A stretch of 64,000 nucleotides of DNA from Pocillopora verrucosa (Eukaryota > Cnidaria > Anthozoa > Scleractinia > Pocilloporidae). The stretch is from NCBI RefSeq assembly GCF_036669915.1, contig NC_089324.1, positions 857,344-921,343 of the forward strand, given 5' to 3'. Positions 57,397 through 64,000 of this stretch are shown piece after piece. Each line of letters starts with the position of its first letter. Position 1 is the stretch's first letter. The notes below the pieces were generated by a model that was not told the origin of the DNA, did not search any database, and was given only the letters and a program-made list of their open reading frames with translations. A program made the position numbers and the translations under genes.

Positions 57397-60300
57397 ATGG
57401 ACTCAAGTAGAAGTCCAGACATGCACATTGGTAGTAGTGATGTGAAGGATATTCCAGTGCAGGGTCTGATAGATGGAGCTGATGAACAACTGCACCTGCC
57501 AACTGAACATGGTGAGGATTTGGATCATCTGCTTGTGTCATGTTTTCGGACACTAGATTTTAACCTTTAATACAGGGGCTGAAAATTAACCCCTTTACAA
57601 CCTGGAGTGTGTAAAAGGAATTTCTGCCTACAGTATTGATAAATTTTCCAAGCAGAAAGGCAATGAGAACAATAACTTCTTATTAACCCAGGGTGAGGGC
57701 TGTACTGGAGACTATTACCCAACTGCAGAAAGTAGAGTACAATTTTTGCAAATAGTGTACAAATATCCTGCAATATTGTATGGTTATTTGAACAGTTGGT
57801 TATTTTGTGCTGTAAAAAACCTGTTTAATCTGTTACACTCTAACATCAGTATGCATTTTCTCCATACTTTTCTTTGTACATTTCCATTATATATACATTT
57901 ATACATTTTACATTTTTATACAGAATTTATTCGCAAATCTAAAGATTCCTTCCCTGATGACCATTTTGTTTATTCTCATTACCTTAATGTATGATTCAGG
58001 AGTGATACTGTAGGGAGAAATTAGATGCTGGTCACTGTTAGGATTTAAAGGGTTAACCAGTTGGCTGCATACACTATGCTTCTCCATCTGCTTTGCTTTT
58101 CCCACCTTATGAGAAATGAACAAAAAGACTTAGCAGAAAAAAAAGGAGTTGGATAATAAACAACTTCTGAGACTTTTTGGTGTGTAGTATCGCTGAGTAT
58201 TTTTACTTATTGTTTGTATTTGGACTCGCGCTAGGGGCTTGTAAAAATACAGCACAACTCATTTAAATACTCAGCGATATAGTATATTTTATGTTGGCCT
58301 GAGGTTGTTGTAGTATGGGGCAAGCTCAGCGAGGTCCATATGAAAACAACAGAGGGTTGATATTCCCCACTATGGCTCAAGCAAGCGAACTTAGTAAGTT
58401 CCTTATTATATGGCAATCAGAGCAAACTTGTTTATTTTGAATTTGTTTGCTTTTGTGAACTAAAATACACTGCCCATGACCATTTCCATGGAAATGGTTA
58501 GTACTCATCAGAATGCGTAAATTTATATCAAGACTACCTTGCTATACATTGATGAAAACATCAATTGAAGGATATTTGATTTAATACTAAATTCTCAGGG
58601 CTGAAATTATAAGAAATGAGTGGTAAACAGTATAGAGAATTGATATGTGGATCTGGGAAGAGAAAGAGTTTCAGCAACCAAATAGACAGCCTTTATTCCA
58701 AAATCCAACAAAAGTTTCTTAATAAACCAGCTGTTATTTCTGCCCAAAAAAAAAGAGAGAAATTAGTTTTGATAAAAATAGAGACATTGATGGCACCAAG
58801 CCAAGCTTTATGATCAAATTGAATGCTTCATGAAAAATTCAGGAACTTGACAAAAATACAATTCTTCCAATTTTAGTTTTGTTTTCACTTTGTAGGAATG
58901 GTTGAATTAATGGTGTCTGATCCAGAGGATGACTTATCCCTTGGCACTGATGCACAGATCTTTTCCAAGGACAAAATACCACAAACCTCACCTGGAGGCT
59001 CAAGCAAATCTGCTGGGTAAGTGAATGTGTCATAACCCTTCTGTGGAGTTGGGGTGGGGTCATTAACCCTTTAACTCCCAGAAGTGATTAACAGGTAACT
59101 TCTCCCAATAATATCCATACATTATCCAGCAAACAGGTAATGAGAATACTGAAACTTATCAGGTAGAAGTTGTTATCTTGATCTAACACCAAATTCTCAT
59201 AAGTTCTTTTCAAAGAGATGTGTAGCAGGTAGAGGGGAGAAATAATAAGGAGATCTTGGGAGTTGAAGCCGGTTAAGTTTTGTGGCTATGTGAATTTGAA
59301 TAAAAAGCACTTTAAAAACCATCAGTGGATAGTTTTTTTGTAATTGGTTGTAACCATGGATGTGTTGTTTTTGCTTTTTTCACAAGGTGCTTTTTTGAAT
59401 CATCTAGTGATAGCACAGGGCCCCCAGGAAGAAACAGAGAGTGTAGAAAACTTTGTAACATTGGAAGAGCCAACAGTTCAGACAGCATTTTGTCAAATGT
59501 TTCTGATTTCAGTCGGTAAGTGTTGCCATCTAATCTTTAATAATCTTCATTACTACACTGAAATTAGCCCTTTACACCTTGACATCAGAATTCATATTCT
59601 CTGTACCACCCTCTATACTTTTCCTGAGGAGCCTAGAAGGAGAATTTGTCTAATGATCAAGAGCTTCTTCAGTTGGTGATCATTTCCTTTATTCTCCTGA
59701 CCTTTGGGTTTGATTTAGGGGTGAGGAGGTGGTAAGGGATGAGGGGTAAACAGAAATTAGATGCTTGTCATTCTTTGGGGAAAAGGATTAAGAAGCAGTA
59801 ACTAAAGCAAATCAATATCAGTATCTGGGCAACTGCCCACCTACCCCTCCCTTAACCCAACATTAACCCTAAATTGTTATCAAAGGGAGGGGTGGGTGGG
59901 CAGTTACCTAGATACTGATATTGATCCACTAAAGCTAACTGGTGTATTGCCCCTTTTTCGTGGTCAAATTTATTGCGTCTTTGATTCTTTATTTCTTTCC
60001 CTCTCTTGAAGACACAACAAGAGAGTTGTTGTGTAGTTACCACATCACCTCCCATTCAACCCACCCCAACAAAATTAATTTCAAATGCAGGTATTTGAGA
60101 TTAGGGTGGAAGCTTCCTGTTCGCAGCAAATTATTTTTTAGGCATCCAAAGTGTAACTTCATCTCTCAAAGACAAGTCAGCTTAATTGAATGCAAGGACG
60201 TTTGTATCTGGTATGTACGCAGATTAAAAAACCGACAAATAAAGATTGAACTTCATCGGATTTCCGACTAAGCAAAATGCTTCGTTTTAAGCGAGTTTTC

Positions 60301-63300
60301 ACTTAAGTGGCCTTGTAGCGGTTAAGTTGACTATATTTAGAATTGCACAGTGACATGTTATACTCTTGAAATCGAGTTAACCACAAGACAAAGTTTTATA
60401 AATTTCCATGTCAGAATATTACAGGTGGTTTATTGTCAAAAATTTGTTCACCGTTTTGTTTATTTTGTGGCATTCATTTCAAATTGTTTTCGTGTGGAAA
60501 TACTAAAGCATTCAACTTTGAAAGTTCCCTTTGAGAGATTGTGTGTCCTCTGCGGCGCGTTATCTAAGCGACACAAACGCTGACTTCTGCGGCGTAAATG
60601 GCATTTTGGGAAATTTTGTAGGTATTCTTTGTTATGTTACGGGGCGAATTACTTCGTTAACATCGCAATTTGCTGGCTGTCTTGAGATGTTTAATGTATT
60701 ATGTTTATACGAAAGATTATTCACACAATGGAAATTAATGGAAATTGGTAACCGTATTTTTGGTTACCCCGGGTGATCAACTGTGTGCCTTTAGGTAGTC
60801 GCACTAAGCGAGCAAGAAGGCCTCAGAGCGTTAAAAAGGTGAGGTACGGTTACTGCACAATATGCAGTACGCCTCTGAGACTGATTTGAATTGAATGGGC
60901 AACCTTTGTATGTTTCTCTCTGATGAGATCCGAGAGAAAACAGTTCTAAAGCTAGTAATCTATTGACAGTTCTGGGAATTTCACAGTGAAAAGTTATAAT
61001 TTATGAAATCATACAAAAGGAAATTGGGTTTTTCAGCACTATAGTTTCAGAGATGCAAAATTTTCTTTAGCTGTGGCGATACGGGACTAATATTCAAACC
61101 AGGAAAATTCTTGACTCGTTAATTTTGTTTTTCTTTATATGAAGGACCTCCCACGATGTAAGCTCACTGCTGAACGCAATGACCGTTGATCCGGAAGAAT
61201 TTCTCAGTGATCTGGGATTTGCCGACACAGAACTGCGTATGCGTATTCCCGAAAGATTTTTTCAGTCGGCCTCCAGTGCGCAAGGAATCGATGTGGATTC
61301 ATTTCGAAGAAGTCTTGACACGGACGATTTGTATGGATCATCGGTAAGTGAAGAGAATTTCATTCAGATCAATTTCCAATCGAATGTCGAAAGTATCCCA
61401 GGAATGCGTTGCTTTTGCTTTACTTCGGTCTATGATTGGTCCTCAAAATAAGAACCATCCTCGCGTCAAATCAGAAGTAAAAAACCAATTGCGACCTGTT
61501 CATTCGCTTTTCCCACGCAGGAAAGTTGCGTCATTCCACATTGAGTTCTCATTGGCTGCTTGTAATGTTTCCTTGGTTCTGATTGGCTGTTGTGATCACT
61601 TTGACCGAGCAACACTTAATCAAAATGCGCTCTATTGAATTGGGTTAATGACTAATATTCAGGTGCACGGCAGTCAATCGCCGTTTTTATTTTTTCGCAA
61701 ATCAACTTCCAAAGCCAACAAGGTTCTTTAGAGTCGCCGCAGGAAATTCGTAGGATATTTACCAGTTTCGTATGGGTATGTGTTACACCTGTGAATCAGT
61801 ATTTTAGAAGTTGATCCGGGACGGGTTAAAAAAAAAAAAAGTAGAAAGGTGAATCCAAAATATATAAGAGATCGAAACTAGAAGTTTTGTCCTTAATCAA
61901 GGTAGTATTATTGAAGAGTTCCTTAATGCTGTTGAACAGCGTAAATTCTAAAATTGTGGCGATATACACTGCTAGTATCGTGCAGTGTGCTCTTCTAGTT
62001 AGGATCTTGTCCGTTGACATATAGATTTTAAGCTGGTCTAGTTTGTCAGTACTTCGTCTGTCGAGAAGCGGTTGAGGATATTTTGACCGCAGGAAAAGCA
62101 GTAGTCTCACTGATTTTCCATTTTTCTGTCGTTATTTATTTTATTATTGTTTTTTTTTTTATCGATTTACTGTTAAAGGGAATAGAAATATTGCTGGTAA
62201 TAAGGTAAACACCGAGAAAAAGTGAATAAATTTGTGCAGGAGAAATTTCCTACGTAGCTGCTGATTTTCAGGTTTCGACGTAAGATTGCGCTTGTTTTTA
62301 CAAGTGTGAATAAATTTCTGCAAAAGGAATTGCCCAAGTAGATACTAACATTCAGGTTTTGACGTAGTTTTTAGTGTAGTTTATAATTATTCTAACTTGC
62401 ATTGTCAGGCATATCGATTTTTTTTATTCTCAAAACTCATGCAGGCTTAATCTGGTCCTAAACATTTCTTGTTTAACTTACTAAATATGTAAACAGTATT
62501 CTGACATTTTAAATTACGAAATGTTTCGGCCATTTTCCTTTTTGCTTTTTAAAAACGTGCTCGTTTATAATTTGACCAGTGTTTGACCATAGTTTGAAAG
62601 TACAGAAGAGTAACCAGGCAACTGAAGCTATTCTGCGTTAGATAATTCAGTTTGATGAAATAAAAAAAGACACAAAACAATTTTGATTTGTAATAGCAAG
62701 GACAAAGGAAGGAATTCACCCAATTTGCAACGTTCGCTTAATGTAAAATTCTCGAGATGAACAAAAGTGCACATTTCCATGCGTAGATGAGTTTGGTACC
62801 TACGGAAATTCGCTTGTAGACATTTTGAGCAAACAGAATATTCCCGAACTAAATTTTTATGCCTTGGTTTAACCTCATCAACATGTTAATTCAGGTCTCT
62901 TGGAAATGCCTTGGTAGTGCTTGTGCGTGACGGCGTCTACACGTATTTATCACAGTGGATTCAGTTTAACGCGTGAAAAAATTGGATCGGATGCTTGTGC
63001 GCAGGTGGCGTATCATCGAACGTTAAATTTGTGAGCGTCTAATGCTCAAAAGTTGATACCTTAACGGTATTCAATTTACCAAAAGACTACATCTCCTTTG
63101 AGCCACAAGAAGTAACGGATCTTATTGTTACGTCACTCAGATTAAGAGAAACCAATCTCTCATCAGCTTTTGTTTCCTATCGTTTTTTAGCAGTCCCAAG
63201 AGTCTTCGGTATGGTCGGACCCAGGCTCCAGAAGGATCCCCTCCAGGTTTATCACGTGTCACACGGAGCCAACAAACACGTTGTGCATGGGGCCCTTTAG

Positions 63301-64000
63301 CTCTGTGCCCCTTATCTCTGAGCCTGAAGAAACGTCTGAGGAGTCGTTTGATCTAATGAGGCACCTTAGACTCAACAAACCACAACACGTGACAAAGGGT
63401 ATGTACCTTGAACCAGTTACAGAAGAACTTGAAGTGTCTTCGGTTGGAAGTGGAACAATTAGGACGAGAATTTCTAGAAAACTCTCTAACGAAGAAGGCA
63501 CGATCATTGTACGAGAGGAGTCGTTAGAACAACCGAATCAGGATTCGGAACTAGTCTTGAATGTTCCTTCGGTTATTGTAAGCGAGAAAACAAGCTTTGA
63601 TTCGAACGAGCCCACCGATACCAATTATACTGAAAACAATCGAGAAGAGGCGGTTATCATTGCAAATTTAAACGTTGAAGAAAGCAAAAGCATTCCCGCT
63701 AGAGAGGGTACATTGTTCTATCATGCAACGAGTTCGTCAAGCAGTGTAGAGGCAGTGAATTCGAGCCATCACAACACAGACAGCGATAAACTCGCGTCAA
63801 TTACGAGTGATTACAGTGATATGGATGAATTACCAGGGAACGCAGTCGTGGATTTTGATCCAGGGGTAACAGATGTTTCTCCTCACGTAGCAGTCCCATG
63901 GCACTTGAAAGTTGCAAATATTGCTGTACAAGATTCTTTTGAACTCGAAGAAATCGGAAATGAGGATTTTAACGAAAAAGAATCGTCATCGTTTGTAGAT
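57397..64000 (+). CDS. ITPRID-family protein (SSFA2/KRAP/TESPA1-like), partial at window end
   Basis: Exons: 57397-57511, 58896-59016, 59387-59515, 61145-61343, 63191-64000 and beyond; phases 1,2,2,0 agree. The visible part is 458 codons with no stop. The ATG at 57397 is the first in frame after a TGA at 57370-57372, but an earlier coding exon is possible. Family marks are DDLSLG (50-55), a Ser-rich VSDF/VSSLL segment, DPEEFLSDLGF (137-147) and RIPERFF (155-161) followed by SSAQGID, which together match the IP3-receptor-binding region of vertebrate KRAP/SSFA2 (ITPRID2) and TESPA1. Those proteins anchor IP3 receptors near actin and tune calcium release, so a similar role is inferred. Exon 5 is long, acidic and Ser-rich, probably disordered. 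Confidence 0.85.
57830..58056. repeat. Interspersed repeat, full-length 112-bp family relative
   Basis: Begins TTACACTCTAACATCAGTAT, ends GATTTAAAGGGTTAACC; inside, CTTTGTACATTTCCA and GATTCAGGAGTGATACTG. It includes an extra TTTATACATT-rich stretch. It lies in intron 1 of the ITPRID gene. Confidence 0.65.
58185..58283. repeat. Fold-back repeat, about 100 bp
   Basis: TAGTATCGCTGAGTATTTTTA at the left and TAAATACTCAGCGATATA at the right are inverted copies; the inside includes GACTCGCGCTAGGGGC. It is a MITE-like element in intron 1 of the ITPRID gene. Confidence 0.65.
59062..59276. repeat. 210-bp palindromic-end repeat, copy 15 (reversed)
   Basis: CATTAACCCTTTAACTCCC to GGGAGTTGAAGCCGGTTAAG. 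Subfamily of copies 1, 6 and 13 in the opposite orientation. It lies in intron 2 of the ITPRID gene, 46 bp after the donor. Confidence 0.75.
59565..59792. repeat. Interspersed repeat, near full-length
   Basis: TTAGCCCTTTACACCTTGAC to GGGGAAAAGGATTAAG with internal TGATCAAGAGCTTCTTCAGT and GATTTAGGGGTGAGG. It is the most complete copy of the family also seen at 26018 and 57830. It lies in intron 3 of the ITPRID gene. Confidence 0.65.
59811..59924. mobile_element. MITE-like element, 114 bp
   Basis: Left arm 59811-59853 (ATCAATATCAGTATCTGGGC to CTACCCCTCCCTT) pairs with right arm 59884-59924 (AAGGGAGGGGTGGGTGGGCA to GATACTGATATTGAT). The loop is 30 bp. It lies in intron 3 of the ITPRID gene. 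Confidence 0.75.
61388..61638. repeat. Interspersed repeat, GCTTTACTTCG family
   Basis: GTCGAAAGTATCCCAGGAAT, GCTTTACTTCGGTCTATGAT and GTTCTGATTGGCTGTTGTGA to AAAATGCGCTCTATTGAA match the copy at 52738-53000. It lies in intron 4 of the ITPRID gene, 45 bp after the donor. Confidence 0.7.

Overview
This is animal DNA, not bacterial. Genes are split by many introns with canonical GT/AG junctions, gene density is low, the sequence is AT-rich, and introns and spacers are full of short interspersed repeats. Gene content and several repeat families I recall from anthozoans suggest a cnidarian, most likely a stony coral. That assignment is inference.

Layout. (1) 371-5906, minus strand: a six-exon F-box/WD40 gene (387 codons); a truncated Penelope-like retroelement with a perfect 114-bp inverted repeat sits in its third intron. 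(2) 9124-13032, minus: a four-exon SLC16/monocarboxylate-type transporter (478 codons). (3) 14917-30753, plus: a 22-exon MGAT5 (GnT-V) homologue of 884 codons, divergent from the transporter. Its luminal cysteine module is present three times, it has one GC-AG intron, and its introns carry a solo LTR, minisatellites, a SINE and a Harbinger-like MITE. (4) 32906-34790, plus: a B3GALT6-like GT31 galactosyltransferase with four single-base frame breaks, probably a pseudogene. (5) 40353-41552, plus: an acidic Ser-rich protein with a CxxC tract and a C-terminal Cys/His domain that I cannot name. (6) 48047-54186, plus: a seven-exon secreted protein made of three copies of a two-exon cysteine module. 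(7) 57397 to the window end, plus: the first five exons of an ITPRID (SSFA2/KRAP/TESPA1-type) gene.

Exon joins were worked out by hand. For genes 1, 2, 3 and 6 every junction keeps frame and the summed coding length is a multiple of three, so these models are firm. Two genes act in glycan synthesis (MGAT5 in the Golgi, and the broken GT31 copy). The others look functionally unrelated, as expected in an animal genome. No operons, CRISPR arrays or rRNA genes were seen. Two tRNA-like heads belong to SINE-type repeats.

The long spacers (5.9-9.1, 13.0-14.9, 30.8-32.9, 34.8-40.0, 41.6-48.0 and 54.2-57.4 kb) hold repeats and no convincing genes. A family of about 210 bp, whose ends read roughly TTAACCCTTTAACTCCC, recurs about twenty times.
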